Below, in pieces: positions 47,126-57,771 of a stretch of DNA of 64,000 nt. Position 1 is the first letter of the stretch; every line of letters starts with the position of its first letter. Source of the stretch: Colwellia sp. 12G3. Lineage in GTDB: Bacteria; Pseudomonadota; Gammaproteobacteria; Enterobacterales; Alteromonadaceae. The translations under genes were made by a program, and so were the position numbers. A model generated the notes under the pieces. That model was given only the letters and a program-made list of their open reading frames with translations, did not search any database and was not told the origin of the DNA. The stretch covers positions 496,001 through 560,000 of the forward strand of contig NZ_PJAQ01000066.1 of assembly GCF_002836775.1 (NCBI RefSeq), read 5' to 3'.

Positions 47126-48883
47126 CATGCGATCCATTACTTCAATGCCTAAAATATCTAAACCTTGTTTTAAGGTATCGGCAACAACTTTACATAAGGC
47201 TAAACGTGACGCTTTAACCTCATCGCTGATATCTTCTTTAAGGATAGGACAGGCCTCATAAAAACTCATGTAAAGGCTGGCTAATTCGTAGAGGTAGTTA
47301 CATAACAAGTTAGGCGTACATTCGCTAATGACTGCATCAACGACATCTTCAAGTTGTAATAACTTTAATGCCAATGCTTTTTCTTGTGGTTCAATAATGC
47401 TAATTACAGCGTTATTTTCTACTGTACCGGCCTTACTCTCTGCTTTAGAAAAGATACTTTGAATACGTGAGTAAGCGTATTGTAAGTAAGGCGCCGTAGC
47501 CCCTTCAAAGCTGAGCATAGTTTTCCAGTTGAAAATATAATCACTGGTACGGTTTTTCGATAAATCGGCAAACTTAACCGCGCCAATACCTACTTTCTTT
47601 GAAATTTCAGTTAAATCAGCATCGGTAATTTCTGGGTTTTTCTCTTTGATTAACGCCGCAGCACGAACGATCGATTCATCAAGTAATTCTGCTAACTTAA
47701 TTGTGCCACCCGTACGGGTTTTAAATGGTTTACCATCATCACCCATCATCATACCAAACGGGCAATGCTGGTAACCAACATTTTCAGGTAATAAGCCAGC
47801 CTTACGCGCAACAATTTCAACTTGCTTAAAGTGTAATGCTTGACGTGCATCAGTAAAAATAATGATGCGATTAGCGGCTAGCTTACCACTGCGGTAACGA
47901 CATGCAGACAAATCTGTGGTCGCGTATAAGAAACCGCCTCCCGATTTTTGAACGATAAATACCGGTGCTTCACCGTCTTTGTTAGCCATTTCATTAATAA
48001 AAACAACTTTAGCGCCTTGGCTCTCTTCGGCAATTTCTTTCGCCATAAGCTCATCAACAACAGTAGATAAATCGTCGTTATAAGCGCTTTCGCCCATAAT
48101 ATCTGAGCGTTTTAATGACACATTTAATTTAGCGTAAATCTCTTCACTGTGGGTGATTGAAATATCAATAAACTGTTGCCATAACTTGGCACAAGCTTCA
48201 TCACCACTTTGCAGTTTAACGACATCAGCACGGGCTCTATCGGCAAAACCTGCTTCGTTATCAAACCGTACTTTTGCTTCACGATAAAAGTTCTCTAAAT
48301 CGGCAAGGGCAGTTTCAGCAACTTCATCGCTGGCGAGTTTATCGCTTAAATGTGCGATTAACATACCAAATTGCGTACCCCAATCACCCATGTGGTTTTG
48401 ACGAATAACTTTATCACCACGAAATTCTAGTGCACGAACAACAGCATCACCAATGATGGTTGAACGTAAGTGACCAACATGCATTTCTTTAGCGAGGTTA
48501 GGCGCTGAATAGTCAACCACTACTGTTTGTGGCTCATCACCAGGAATAGCACCACGTTGTGCTACGCCGATGTTGTCATCTTGAGCAACTTTATTAAGTT
48601 GCTCGGCTAGCCAATTTTCATCTAAGTGAATATTAATAAAACCAGGGCCAGCTAATTCAATTTTGCTAGCGATACCGTCTAGGTCTAACTCGGCAACAAC
48701 CTTGGTTGCTAACTCACGCGGGTTAGTTTTTAGCTTTTTCGCTGCGCCCATAACACCATTGGCTTGATAATCACCAAAATTCGGACGATTAGATAAGCTA
48801 AGGGCAGGGTTAGTACCTATCGGTAAGCCCGCAGCAACCATAGCTGCACTGACTCGTTTACTTAAAATTTCTTTAATATTCAT
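47123..48883 (-). CDS. argS: arginyl-tRNA synthetase
   Basis: Class I aminoacyl-tRNA synthetase charging tRNA-Arg. The 586-residue protein has an N-terminal tRNA-recognition domain (about 1-110), the HIGH-type motif HVGHLRSTIIGD near 136, FKTRTGGTIKLAEL near 390 in the KMSKS-equivalent region, and an anticodon-binding DALR domain (about 455-586, FEGATAPYLQYAYSRI at its edge). It is unusual in its flanks: palindromes of the same family lie 11 bp before its start and across its stop. Confidence 0.95.
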   Translation of the reverse strand: MNIKEILSKRVSAAMVAAGLPIGTNPALSLSNRPNFGDYQANGVMGAAKKLKTNPRELATKVVAELDLDGIASKIELAGPGFINIHLDENWLAEQLNKVAQDDNIGVAQRGAIPGDEPQTVVVDYSAPNLAKEMHVGHLRSTIIGDAVVRALEFRGDKVIRQNHMGDWGTQFGMLIAHLSDKLASDEVAETALADLENFYREAKVRFDNEAGFADRARADVVKLQSGDEACAKLWQQFIDISITHSEEIYAKLNVSLKRSDIMGESAYNDDLSTVVDELMAKEIAEESQGAKVVFINEMANKDGEAPVFIVQKSGGGFLYATTDLSACRYRSGKLAANRIIIFTDARQALHFKQVEIVARKAGLLPENVGYQHCPFGMMMGDDGKPFKTRTGGTIKLAELLDESIVRAAALIKEKNPEITDADLTEISKKVGIGAVKFADLSKNRTSDYIFNWKTMLSFEGATAPYLQYAYSRIQSIFSKAESKAGTVENNAVISIIEPQEKALALKLLQLEDVVDAVISECTPNLLCNYLYELASLYMSFYEACPILKEDISDEVKASRLALCKVVADTLKQGLDILGIEVMDRM

Positions 48884-48893
48884 TTCGTTATCT

Positions 48894-48997
48894 CATTCTC
48901 TTTGTTATTTGGCTCAATACATTCATCAATCGTGCTCATTGACTAACGTCAACTCCGCGCGTTTTCTTCTGTCTTGAACCAACTAACTGCGAGAATG
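48894..48997 (-). repeat. palindromic element P1, copy B (in front of argS)
   Basis: A 104-bp imperfect palindrome; the minus strand reads GCGCGGAG, TTGAC-GTTA-GTCAA, TGAGCAC. The arms pair through CATTCTC/GAGAATG at the base and GTTATTTGG/CCAACTAAC further in. Its end lies 11 bp before the argS ATG and covers the likely ribosome binding site. Confidence 0.75.
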
Positions 48998-49094
48998 CGT
49001 AACTCACAGTCAGTAACTTTTATTAGTTTTTTATCTTTGATATTTTACTAAAGCAATCATCAAAAATAATCTTAATCTGTTCATGTTTGGTTAA

Positions 49095-49199
49095 GTAGAT
49101 AGCGTTATAGCAAGGCGCTTGGGCATTTTTATAACGGATCTTAGTACACTAAGTGACTGCATAAAAATGTTTGAGCAACGCTGCTAGAACGTTATTTAC
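49095..49199. repeat. long imperfect palindrome P2 behind prfC
   Basis: A 105-bp palindrome centred on CTTAGT-AC-ACTAAG (49140-49153). The arms share CGTT-x-TAGCA and CATTTTTAT at matching distances. It has the size and architecture of P1 but not its boxes. It starts nine bases after the prfC stop in the direction of transcription and may act as a 3' structure. Confidence 0.65.
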
Positions 49200-49208
49200 G
49201 ACAGCAAA

Positions 49209-50789
49209 CTAGTGTTCACGGGTCGAGTGGAACACTATATCTGGGTTTCTTTCTTGCGCTAGCGATAAGTTAACCATCGTTGGTGCGATATACGTTAAGT
49301 TATTACCACCATCAAGTGCTAAGTAATCACCCGATTTCTTTTTAAATTGCTCTAAAGTGCGCTCATCATCACAAGTACACCAGCGTGCAGTAGCAACACT
49401 AATGGCTTCGTATATCGCATCAACTTTATATTCAGTTTTCAAACGTTGCACAACAACTTCAAACTGTAATACACCAACAGCACCAACAATCATATCGTTG
49501 TTAATGAAAGGTCTAAATACTTGTACAGCACCTTCTTCAGATAACTGAATCAAACCTTTTTGTAATTGCTTAGCTTTTAATGGATCACGAAGACGAATAC
49601 GACGGAACATTTCCGGTGCGAAGTTAGGAATACCACTAAACTTCATCATTTCACCTGAGGTAAACGTATCACCTATTTGAATACTACCGTGGTTGTGTAA
49701 ACCAATAATATCACCGGCAAAAGCTTCTTCAACGTTTGAGCGATCACCAGCCATAAAGGTTACCGCATCGGCGATTTTTATATCTTTACCAATACGCACT
49801 TGCTTCATCTTCATACCTTTTTCATACTTGCCTGAGCAAATACGCATAAAGGCGATACGGTCACGATGTTTTGGATCCATATTGGCTTGGATTTTAAATA
49901 TAAAACCGGAGAACTTTTCTTCTTCAGCGGTTACTTCGCGTAAATCTGTTTTACGCGGTAATGGCTTCGGTGCCCATTTAGTCAAACCATCAAGCATGTG
50001 GTCTACACCAAAGTTACCGAGTGCAGTACCAAAAAATACAGGTGTTAATTCACCCTTTAAGAATTCTTCTAAATTAAAGTCATGAGAAGCACCCGAAACA
50101 AGCTCTAATTCTTCACGTAAATCATCAGCATAATTACCAATAATTTTATCAAGTTCAGGATTGTGAAGACCTTTAATAACGCGCTTTTCTTGAATCATGT
50201 GGCCTAGGCCAGATTGATACAAGGTAATTTCGTCATCAAGAATATGGTAAATGCCTTTAAATTCTTTACCCATGCCTATTGGCCAAGTAATGGCAGCACA
50301 CTTAATTTTTAATACTTCTTCAACTTCATCCATAACTTCCATCGGGTCACGTACATCGCGGTCCATTTTGTTCATGAAGGTAATAATTGGCGTATCGCGA
50401 AGACGAGTAACTTCCATTAACTTAACTGTACGGGCTTCAACACCTTTGGCAACGTCAATTACCATCAAACATGAGTCAACAGCGGTAAGGGTACGGTAAG
50501 TATCTTCCGAGAAATCTTCATGGCCAGGGGTATCAAGTAAGTTTACTAAACAGTCATTGTAAGGAAATTGCATTACCGAGGTAGTGATTGAGATACCACG
50601 CTCTTTTTCCATTTCCATCCAGTCAGATTTTGCGTGTTGACCTGATTTTTTACCTTTTACCGTACCGGCTCTTTGTAAGGCTTGGCCAAACAAAAGTACC
50701 TTTTCGGTGATGGTGGTTTTACCCGCGTCGGGGTGAGAAATGATGGCAAAGGTGCGACGTAAATCGACTTGCTTTTGCTGTACAGACAT
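49209..50789 (-). CDS. prfC: peptide chain release factor 3
   Basis: A translational GTPase that removes RF1/RF2 after termination. The 526-residue protein (E. coli 529) has G1 [13 protein letters not shown] (about 18-30), the switch region [27 protein letters not shown], which is specific to RF3, G3 DTPGHEDF and G4 NKMDRD. Domains II and III follow to the C terminus ([12 protein letters not shown]). It is a single gene on the minus strand, followed by a palindrome. Confidence 0.96.
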   Translation of the reverse strand: MSVQQKQVDLRRTFAIISHPDAGKTTITEKVLLFGQALQRAGTVKGKKSGQHAKSDWMEMEKERGISITTSVMQFPYNDCLVNLLDTPGHEDFSEDTYRTLTAVDSCLMVIDVAKGVEARTVKLMEVTRLRDTPIITFMNKMDRDVRDPMEVMDEVEEVLKIKCAAITWPIGMGKEFKGIYHILDDEITLYQSGLGHMIQEKRVIKGLHNPELDKIIGNYADDLREELELVSGASHDFNLEEFLKGELTPVFFGTALGNFGVDHMLDGLTKWAPKPLPRKTDLREVTAEEEKFSGFIFKIQANMDPKHRDRIAFMRICSGKYEKGMKMKQVRIGKDIKIADAVTFMAGDRSNVEEAFAGDIIGLHNHGSIQIGDTFTSGEMMKFSGIPNFAPEMFRRIRLRDPLKAKQLQKGLIQLSEEGAVQVFRPFINNDMIVGAVGVLQFEVVVQRLKTEYKVDAIYEAISVATARWCTCDDERTLEQFKKKSGDYLALDGGNNLTYIAPTMVNLSLAQERNPDIVFHSTREH

Positions 50790-51083
50790 GCAAATTACCT
50801 GTTAAGTAAATAGTAGGAAAACGCCTTTTGCACTTGGCTTAATATTAGCCTTAGTACAGGGCTTTTCATCATTATTAAAAAATTGCGCGCATTGTAACAT
50901 TAAAATAGAAATAAATTACAAAAAGCAGCGTTTATAAGACTTAACTTTTTATATTAATAAAACGAAGATTGATAGGGCTTAGAAATAATGATGAAAGGTG
51001 ACTATTTACCTTCTTATAACTTAAGGCAAGCAACCAGAATGTTGGCTAATTTACTTGAAAGAGAATGAGTTTACATTGTGCAA

Positions 51084-51332
51084 TTAGATAAATAAGCTTG
51101 AAATAAATTGAGATTCACTTTGATCTAATAACGGGATGTGTATCTTTTTAAATGCGAGCTGTTTATTGTCATTACTTTGGGGGGTCACTTGGTTAGACAA
51201 TAATGCAAAAGCTTTTTGTTTGCTCAAGCCAGTAAGTTGACTTATTTTACTTAGCGCATCACTCACAATAAGGTTTGCGACATCTTCATTTGATAGTTGG
51301 CTATCAGTCGTCGGGGTTATTTTAGTAAACAT
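51084..51332 (-). CDS. small hypothetical protein (82-95 aa)
   Basis: An unrecognised small protein downstream of rimI on the same strand. The ATG at 51332 gives 82 residues; a GTG at 51371 would give 95. The central helix-rich part VANLIVSDALSKISQLTGLSKQKAFALLSNQ looks like a real folded segment. No signal peptide or metal motif is seen. The intergenic distance to rimI is at least 139 bp, so co-transcription is unproven. It may be a genus-restricted gene or a non-coding frame. Confidence 0.45.
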   Translation of the reverse strand: MFTKITPTTDSQLSNEDVANLIVSDALSKISQLTGLSKQKAFALLSNQVTPQSNDNKQLAFKKIHIPLLDQSESQFISSLFI

Positions 51333-51510
51333 ATGGCTCTGCTCATCACTTGTTAAATTTCTGTATGGCACCTTAAGTACCTTGTTGAGTATATTAACTA
51401 AATGAAAGGAATTAACTAGCCACTTTACGTATGCAAATGTTGTTATTTGTTACTGAGTTGGCTAGTTTATTATTTAAGCAGGGAAGGTTAGTCGTTTATT
51501 AGCTAATTAT

Positions 51511-52002
51511 TTATTTGCATGCCAATGACATAACAATAGCGTCTTCATAGCCAAAACCTGAGTTACTTGGGTAGTATCCGGTACGGCGATCAATTTCGAT
51601 AAAACCAGCATTCATATAGAGCATTTGTGCCGCTATATTTTTTGCGCGTACTTCTAAGAATATTTTTGTTGAACCGAGTTTTTTCGCTTGGGCTAAAAAT
51701 TGATTAAGTAATACTTTACCGTATCCTTTACCTTGCTCTGTTGGTAAAACACAAATATCCATTAGCGTTGCTTCACCAATAATATATTCGCCAATATAAA
51801 ACCCTATGGCCTGTTCTGCAGGCAGGTCTTTTGCAATCACTTGGAAAAACTCACCAAAGTAACGTCCACCAATACAGCTTAAAAAGGTTTTCTCACTCCA
51901 TGGGTGCGAGTGACAAGCAAGCTCTATCGGCATTAACTTATCTACATCGGAGTGTGCTATATCAGCAAAGTATTCTTTGCTCGATTTTGATCCATTACTC
52001 AT
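51511..52002 (-). CDS. rimI: ribosomal protein S18 alanine N-acetyltransferase
   Basis: GNAT enzyme that acetylates the N-terminal Ala of S18. The 163-residue protein has ELACHSHPWSEKTF near 28-41, the acetyl-CoA motif LPTEQGKGYGKVLLNQFL near 86-103, and LEVRAKNIAAQMLYMNAGF near 118, all typical of RimI. It follows holD by five bases, the standard holD-rimI order. Confidence 0.9.
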   Translation of the reverse strand: MSNGSKSSKEYFADIAHSDVDKLMPIELACHSHPWSEKTFLSCIGGRYFGEFFQVIAKDLPAEQAIGFYIGEYIIGEATLMDICVLPTEQGKGYGKVLLNQFLAQAKKLGSTKIFLEVRAKNIAAQMLYMNAGFIEIDRRTGYYPSNSGFGYEDAIVMSLACK

Positions 52003-52007
52003 TGTGC

Positions 52008-52388
52008 TTACTCTTGTATTTTTTTAGTCAGTAATTGCCATAATTGCTTTTTAAGCGCAGGCGACTTTGAAATTTCGGCAATAGTCGGCGTAATTAACTG
52101 TTGCTCAAGCCATTGTATTTGATTTTGTGATGATACCGAGGTGAAATACCAGTTAAATAGCCCTAAATTTAAGTGATCATCTTGGTGACTAATTTCACCG
52201 ATACTTAAGCCTGTCGCTAATAAAATGTCATTGAATAGTTGTCGATTAGCCAACTCTTTTAAATCGATGTCAAGATAGTTGTTGGACTGAGTCTGAACTG
52301 CGTCATTTGGAGCTTCATAAGTTCGATGCTGCCAAAGACTGATGCCCATTTCAGTAAGTTGCTCAAATTGATGTTGATTAATGCTCAT
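52008..52388 (-). CDS. holD: DNA polymerase III psi subunit
   Basis: Small clamp-loader subunit that links SSB-bound chi to the clamp-loader complex. The 126-residue protein begins MSINQHQFEQLTEMGISLWQHR, matching the chi-binding N-terminal region (QLxxMGIxxW). The fold is otherwise poorly conserved, so the call also rests on its place just before rimI. Confidence 0.78.
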   Translation of the reverse strand: MSINQHQFEQLTEMGISLWQHRTYEAPNDAVQTQSNNYLDIDLKELANRQLFNDILLATGLSIGEISHQDDHLNLGLFNWYFTSVSSQNQIQWLEQQLITPTIAEISKSPALKKQLWQLLTKKIQE

Positions 52389-52448
52389 CAGTTACGGCTC
52401 ATTAGCTCTTGGATTTACGGTTAAATATAATGACAGAATTAGTTGCTG

Positions 52449-52477
52449 ACTAAAAGCAGATAAATGAGGCTTTTAGT
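52449..52477. other. hairpin between holD and tRNA-Trp
   Basis: ACTAAAAGC and GCTTTTAGT form a 9-bp stem with an 11-base loop. No T run follows on the minus strand. It may belong to the holD leader or to the end of the tRNA transcript. Confidence 0.4.
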
Positions 52478-52554
52478 TAGTATTATCTAGAAAAAATTGC
52501 TTTAGATTGTAGATGATTGATTAGGGAGGTATACAGATATAACAGAAGAAAAAA

Positions 52555-52631
52555 TGGCAGGGGTGGAGAGACTCGAACTCCCAACCATCGGTTTTGGAGA
52601 CCGCTGTTCTACCAATTGGAACTACACCCCT
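52555..52631 (-). tRNA. tRNA-Trp (anticodon CCA)
   Basis: A 77-base cloverleaf on the minus strand. The acceptor stem is AGGGGTG/CACCCCT, the anticodon loop CTCCAAA gives CCA for UGG, and the T loop has GTTCGAG. The 3' CCA is encoded, followed by a T run. It resembles E. coli tRNA-Trp with one extra base in the D loop. Confidence 0.96.
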
Positions 52632-52644
52632 GCAGCAGAATCGA

Positions 52645-52672
52645 ATTATACTGATGCGAGCTAAAAGGTAAA
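52645..52672 (-). promoter_or_regulatory. promoter of tRNA-Trp
   Basis: On the minus strand TTTACC (52667-52672), 16-bp spacer and a perfect TATAAT (52645-52650), 13 bases before the mature tRNA. Confidence 0.6.
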
Positions 52673-52723
52673 GCACTAATGCAATTTTTTTACTAAAAAA
52701 CGTTTGTTTGACTGATTTATCAA

Positions 52724-52750
52724 CAAACTGGCAGTTAAGTAGCCAGTTTG
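52724..52750 (-). terminator. hairpin after aceK, probable terminator
   Basis: A perfect stem CAAACTGGC/GCCAGTTTG with a nine-base loop, 43 bp after the aceK stop. The T run is weak on the minus strand. Confidence 0.5.
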
Positions 52751-52793
52751 TGTTTGTTTAAGTAAAATTTTAATTTAGTTTAAAAGTTAAACT

Positions 52794-54560
52794 TCATTGC
52801 TTAGCTAGTTTGGTCTGATGACAAAACCGATATTTTTCAGGGTAAGGAAAGACACTTTTATAAATACCATTGGCGACATCTTGTTGGCATTGTTGCCAAT
52901 AGCTTGCGGTTAACAAATCTTGATGATGTATTTTAAATGCTTTTAAATAGCTTGGGTTTGCCAATGCAAAGGTGGCTATTTCTTCAGGGAACATATCTCC
53001 TGGTAATACCGTATACCAAGGCTCTGAAGCATATAGTTGCTCTTCAGTAATTGCTTTAGGCTTCTCCCTAAAATTTACCTCATTCATATAGGTTATTTCA
53101 TCATAATCATAAAAAATTACCCTGCCATGGCGTGTGACGCCAAAGTTCTTGAGTAACATGTCGCCTGGGAATATATCTGCGGAGATAAGTTGTTTAATGG
53201 CCTCGCCATAACCAAACATGGCATTGTCTATTTTTTCCTGTTCTTTATTTTTAAGAGCATCTATTAGGTATAGGTTGAGTGGCACCATACGGCGTTCTAT
53301 GTAGACATGTTCAATAATAAGCAGTTCTTCTTCACCAGCCCCTTCATAACGAATAATTGAGGAGGCTACTTTTTGTAACTCAGCTAAAAGTTCCTCATTA
53401 AAACGTTTTTTGGGGAATGCGACTTCTGAATATTCCATGGTATCAGCCATACGACCGACCCTGTCATGTAACTTAACTAAGCGATATTTCCCTTTTACAT
53501 CTTTTTTAGTCATGTTTTTACTGGGTGAGAATTTATCTTTAATAATTTTAAAAACATAGGGATAAGAAGGCAGGGTGAATACAGACATCACCATACCTTT
53601 AATACCGGCAGCTAATTCAAATTGGTCATCACTGCTATCAAGGTGGTTAAGGAAATCCCGATAAAACTGTGTTTTACCTTGTTTATGAAAGCCAATTGCA
53701 GAATATAAATCAGCTTTGGTTTTATGAGGCATAAGCCCTTGTAAGAAGTTAACTAAGGCATAAGGATGCTGACAATCTACAAAAAAGTAAGCACGTGCGA
53801 AACCAAATACCACCGCCATACTTTCACTGGTAGTTAATAGTGCATCTAAGTATAAACCGCCTTTTTCGTTATTAAGTACCGCAACAATAAATGGCGTTTC
53901 TCCCGCAGGCGATAAAACTCGACCAATTAAATAGGCACCTTTGTTGCGATAAAAAGTAAAGTTAAGAATATCAAATTGTAAGTCTTCTAATTTTACCCGG
54001 GTTTTATGTGCTTGGCGGCGAAAGGTATTAATGAGCGCATCAACATCACGGTCGAGATTTTCAAAGGGGATTACCGTTCTATGATTGTTCATAATGTCAC
54101 AGATGGTTTGCTTTAAACCCAATACTTCCGGTTGATAAGAAGTGTAAATTTCTGGCGATTCTTTATCATCAAGTCGGTGCGCAGTACTTTCAACAAAAAT
54201 ATAATCATTGTTATAATATTTTCGCTCAAATAAATGACAAAATACTGAGTTATAGAAAGTTTCGGCTAACTCTGGCTGCTTATGGTTGATTAATAAGTCT
54301 GAGTAAGCACCTTTAACTTGCTGCCACAAGGCATTATCGAGCGCGCTAATGTCGAAATTTTCTTTTATATGGTTGAAAGTTTCAGTTACGCGATCATCAT
54401 AAAAAGTGGTTCTTGCTCTAGCTGCCCTATGGATTTCATTCCATTGGCATTGTTGAAACCGTTCCCTAGCTGATTGAGTAAGTTCAGTGAAAAGTGCGAC
54501 ATGGCGTTCAAAACCGTTAATAATAGTGGTGGCTATAGTAAGCGCAAGTTCATTTTTCAT
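52794..54560 (-). CDS. aceK: isocitrate dehydrogenase kinase/phosphatase
   Basis: Bifunctional enzyme that phosphorylates and dephosphorylates isocitrate dehydrogenase, switching carbon between the TCA cycle and the glyoxylate shunt. The 588-residue protein (E. coli 578) has the ATP-binding stretch AAGIKGMVMSVFTLPSYPYVFKIIKD near 315-340 and the catalytic region DMLLKNFGVTRHGRVIFYDYDEI near 467-490. It is not next to aceBA here and stands alone, divergent from queA. Confidence 0.95.
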   Translation of the reverse strand: MKNELALTIATTIINGFERHVALFTELTQSARERFQQCQWNEIHRAARARTTFYDDRVTETFNHIKENFDISALDNALWQQVKGAYSDLLINHKQPELAETFYNSVFCHLFERKYYNNDYIFVESTAHRLDDKESPEIYTSYQPEVLGLKQTICDIMNNHRTVIPFENLDRDVDALINTFRRQAHKTRVKLEDLQFDILNFTFYRNKGAYLIGRVLSPAGETPFIVAVLNNEKGGLYLDALLTTSESMAVVFGFARAYFFVDCQHPYALVNFLQGLMPHKTKADLYSAIGFHKQGKTQFYRDFLNHLDSSDDQFELAAGIKGMVMSVFTLPSYPYVFKIIKDKFSPSKNMTKKDVKGKYRLVKLHDRVGRMADTMEYSEVAFPKKRFNEELLAELQKVASSIIRYEGAGEEELLIIEHVYIERRMVPLNLYLIDALKNKEQEKIDNAMFGYGEAIKQLISADIFPGDMLLKNFGVTRHGRVIFYDYDEITYMNEVNFREKPKAITEEQLYASEPWYTVLPGDMFPEEIATFALANPSYLKAFKIHHQDLLTASYWQQCQQDVANGIYKSVFPYPEKYRFCHQTKLAKQ

Positions 54561-54745
54561 AGGGCATCAACTCTTTAGTCGTTTTAAAATGGGGTATATA
54601 AGTATCGATTATCTCCCAACATACACTAAAAGCTTTATTGCTGAGATAATTATCATAAATACTGGTTATAACTAACAATAATGTTGTTTCAACACAACTT
54701 TGTTCTCTGTTCTGTAGGCTTAAGTTTTAAAAGTGGCGAATTAAC

Positions 54746-54774
54746 TTGCTATCAATGGCTTGCAGCTCTAAAAT
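54746..54774 (+). promoter_or_regulatory. sigma70 promoter of the queA-tgt cluster
   Basis: TTGCTA (54746-54751), 17-bp spacer and TAAAAT (54769-54774), 35 bases before the queA ATG. Confidence 0.5.
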
Positions 54775-54809
54775 TACGCCTTTTTTAAGCCAGAAAAATA
54801 GCCAATATC

Positions 54810-55880
54810 ATGCGTGTTTCAGACTTTTCCTTCGATTTACCCGAAGCTCTTATTGCTCGTTATCCAAAAGCAGAGCGCACATCTAGTCGTTTAATGACCT
54901 TAAATGGTAATTCTGGTGTAATAACCGATGGCGTTTTTACCGATCTTGTCGCGCAATTAAATTCAGGTGATTTATTGGTTTTCAATAATACTCGCGTCAT
55001 TCCGGCAAGAATGTTTGGTCAAAAAGCCAGTGGTGGTAAAATTGAAGTATTGATTGAACGTATTGTCGATCAAAATACGGCTCTTGCTCATATTCGCGCC
55101 AGTAAGTCTCCTAAAGTAGGTAATGAGCTTTTCCTCGGCAATGAAGACAGTGACGTTAAAGTCAAAGCAACAATGGTGGCTCGCCATGGTGCTCTTTTCG
55201 AATTAAAGTTTAATAGTGATCAGTCAGTGTTAACTATTTTAGATGATATAGGGCATATGCCACTACCACCTTATATAGATAGGCCTGATGAAGACAGTGA
55301 TAAAGAGCGCTATCAAACTGTTTACAATGAAAAGCCTGGCGCAGTTGCCGCGCCAACGGCAGGTTTACATTTTGATGAAGCCTTATTAGAAAAGATCAAA
55401 GAAAAAGGTGTTGAACTAGCATTTGTTACCTTACATGTTGGCGCAGGCACTTTTCAACCCGTTAAGGTTGACGAAATTGCCGATCATATTATGCACGCAG
55501 AGTACGTTGAAGTGTCAGATGAAGTTGTCGCGCAAATAGCAAAAACTAAAGCCGCTGGTGGTCGAGTAGTTGCGGTTGGCACAACGTCAGTTCGCTCTCT
55601 GGAAAGTGCGGCAAAAGCTGCCAAAGATAACAATGAATCCTTAAGTGCTTTTTATGGTGATACCGATATATTCATCACCCCAGGTTATCAATTTCAAATT
55701 ATTGATGCCTTAGTGACTAACTTTCACTTATCTGAGTCAACGTTGCTTATGTTAGTGAGTGCATTTTCTGGTTATGACCATATTATGCCTGCTTATCAAC
55801 ATGCGATAAGTGAAGAGTACCGATTTTTTAGTTATGGCGATGCTATGTTTTTAACTAAACAAGAGCTAAATAATTCCTAG
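54810..55880 (+). CDS. queA: S-adenosylmethionine:tRNA ribosyltransferase-isomerase
   Basis: Penultimate step of queuosine synthesis, adding the cyclopentene ring from SAM to preQ1-tRNA. The 356-residue protein (same length as E. coli) starts [19 protein letters not shown], with [12 protein letters not shown] near 58, [11 protein letters not shown] near 185 and [17 protein letters not shown] near 310. tgt follows after 69 bp. Confidence 0.96.
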   Translation: MRVSDFSFDLPEALIARYPKAERTSSRLMTLNGNSGVITDGVFTDLVAQLNSGDLLVFNNTRVIPARMFGQKASGGKIEVLIERIVDQNTALAHIRASKSPKVGNELFLGNEDSDVKVKATMVARHGALFELKFNSDQSVLTILDDIGHMPLPPYIDRPDEDSDKERYQTVYNEKPGAVAAPTAGLHFDEALLEKIKEKGVELAFVTLHVGAGTFQPVKVDEIADHIMHAEYVEVSDEVVAQIAKTKAAGGRVVAVGTTSVRSLESAAKAAKDNNESLSAFYGDTDIFITPGYQFQIIDALVTNFHLSESTLLMLVSAFSGYDHIMPAYQHAISEEYRFFSYGDAMFLTKQELNNS

Positions 55881-55937
55881 TTAAGTAGTAACCTTATTTT
55901 AAACCAAACACCGCCAGCCTGTTTTGCTAGTGGGTGA

Positions 55938-57107
<1,170 letters not shown>

Positions 57108-57155
57108 CTTTAAACCTTTCGGACATTAAAGAATTTTGTTAAATCCAGTGGTTTA

Positions 57156-57259
57156 GTATTTTGAAGAGCTTTCGTTCAATTGAAAGGAAAAGGCACGGAG
57201 CTGACGTTAGTCAGTGAGTACCTTTGACAAATCAATTGGGCGAAAGAGCAATAAAATAC
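57156..57259 (+). repeat. palindromic element P1, copy C (in front of yajC)
   Basis: A 104-bp imperfect palindrome with GCACGGAG, CTGAC-GTTA-GTCAG, TGAGTAC. The arms pair through GTATTTT/AAAATAC at the base and CTTTCG plus CAATTGA further in (21 of 28 positions). It ends 36 bp before the yajC ATG. Confidence 0.75.
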
Positions 57260-57295
57260 AAAATCACTAACCAATTATAAAAAAAAGAGGAATTT

Positions 57296-57631
57296 ATGAG
57301 TTTATTTATTAATACAGCACATGCAGCAGACGGACCAGCAGCAGCCGGTGGCGGAATGGAAATGATCATTATGCTAGCCGTTTTTGGTTTAGTATTCTTT
57401 TTCATGATTTATCGTCCACAAGCTAAACGTGTAAAAGAACATAAAGGTTTAATGTCTTCACTAGCTAAAGGCGATGAAGTCTTAACGCAAGGCGGCATTG
57501 TTGGCAAAATCGTTAAAGTTTCTGATGAAAAAGACTTTATCGTTGTTAGCATCAGCGAAGGTACTGAAGTAACAGTACAGAAAGGCGCTATCAATGCAGT
57601 ACTTCCAAAAGGCACAATGAAGTCTTTATAA
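57296..57631 (+). CDS. yajC: preprotein translocase accessory subunit YajC
   Basis: Small inner-membrane partner of SecDF. The 111-residue protein has one helix (about 22-40, MIIMLAVFGLVFFFMIYRPQ) and the family motif YRPQAKRVKEHKGLMSSLAKGDEVLTQGGIVGKI. AAAGAGG precedes the ATG. It is flanked on both sides by P1 palindromes, with the boxes in opposite orientation. Confidence 0.95.
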   Translation: MSLFINTAHAADGPAAAGGGMEMIIMLAVFGLVFFFMIYRPQAKRVKEHKGLMSSLAKGDEVLTQGGIVGKIVKVSDEKDFIVVSISEGTEVTVQKGAINAVLPKGTMKSL

Positions 57632-57641
57632 TTTTATTCTT

Positions 57642-57725
57642 GTTATTTGGCTTTATTTCATCATCAAAAGTACTCATTGACACGCGTCAACTCTGTGCTT
57701 TTTCTTTGAACTAAAGCCAACTAAC
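57642..57725 (-). repeat. palindromic element P1, copy D (behind yajC)
   Basis: An 84-bp palindrome; the plus strand reads GTACTCA, TTGAC-ACGC-GTCAA, CTCTGTGC. The arms GTTATTTGGCTTTA and TAAAGCCAACTAAC pair almost completely. It starts 10 bp after the yajC stop. Its outer arm resembles that of copy B. Confidence 0.75.
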
Positions 57726-57771
57726 TTAGCTAAATCCTATAAAGTGTATAAATAAAAATTACTAGATGTTT

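Noticed and set aside
50988..51068. 26-codon plus-strand ORF (MMKGDYLPSYNLRQ...) between prfC and the small hypothetical gene
   Set aside because: No well-placed ribosome binding site and no recognised similarity; could be chance.
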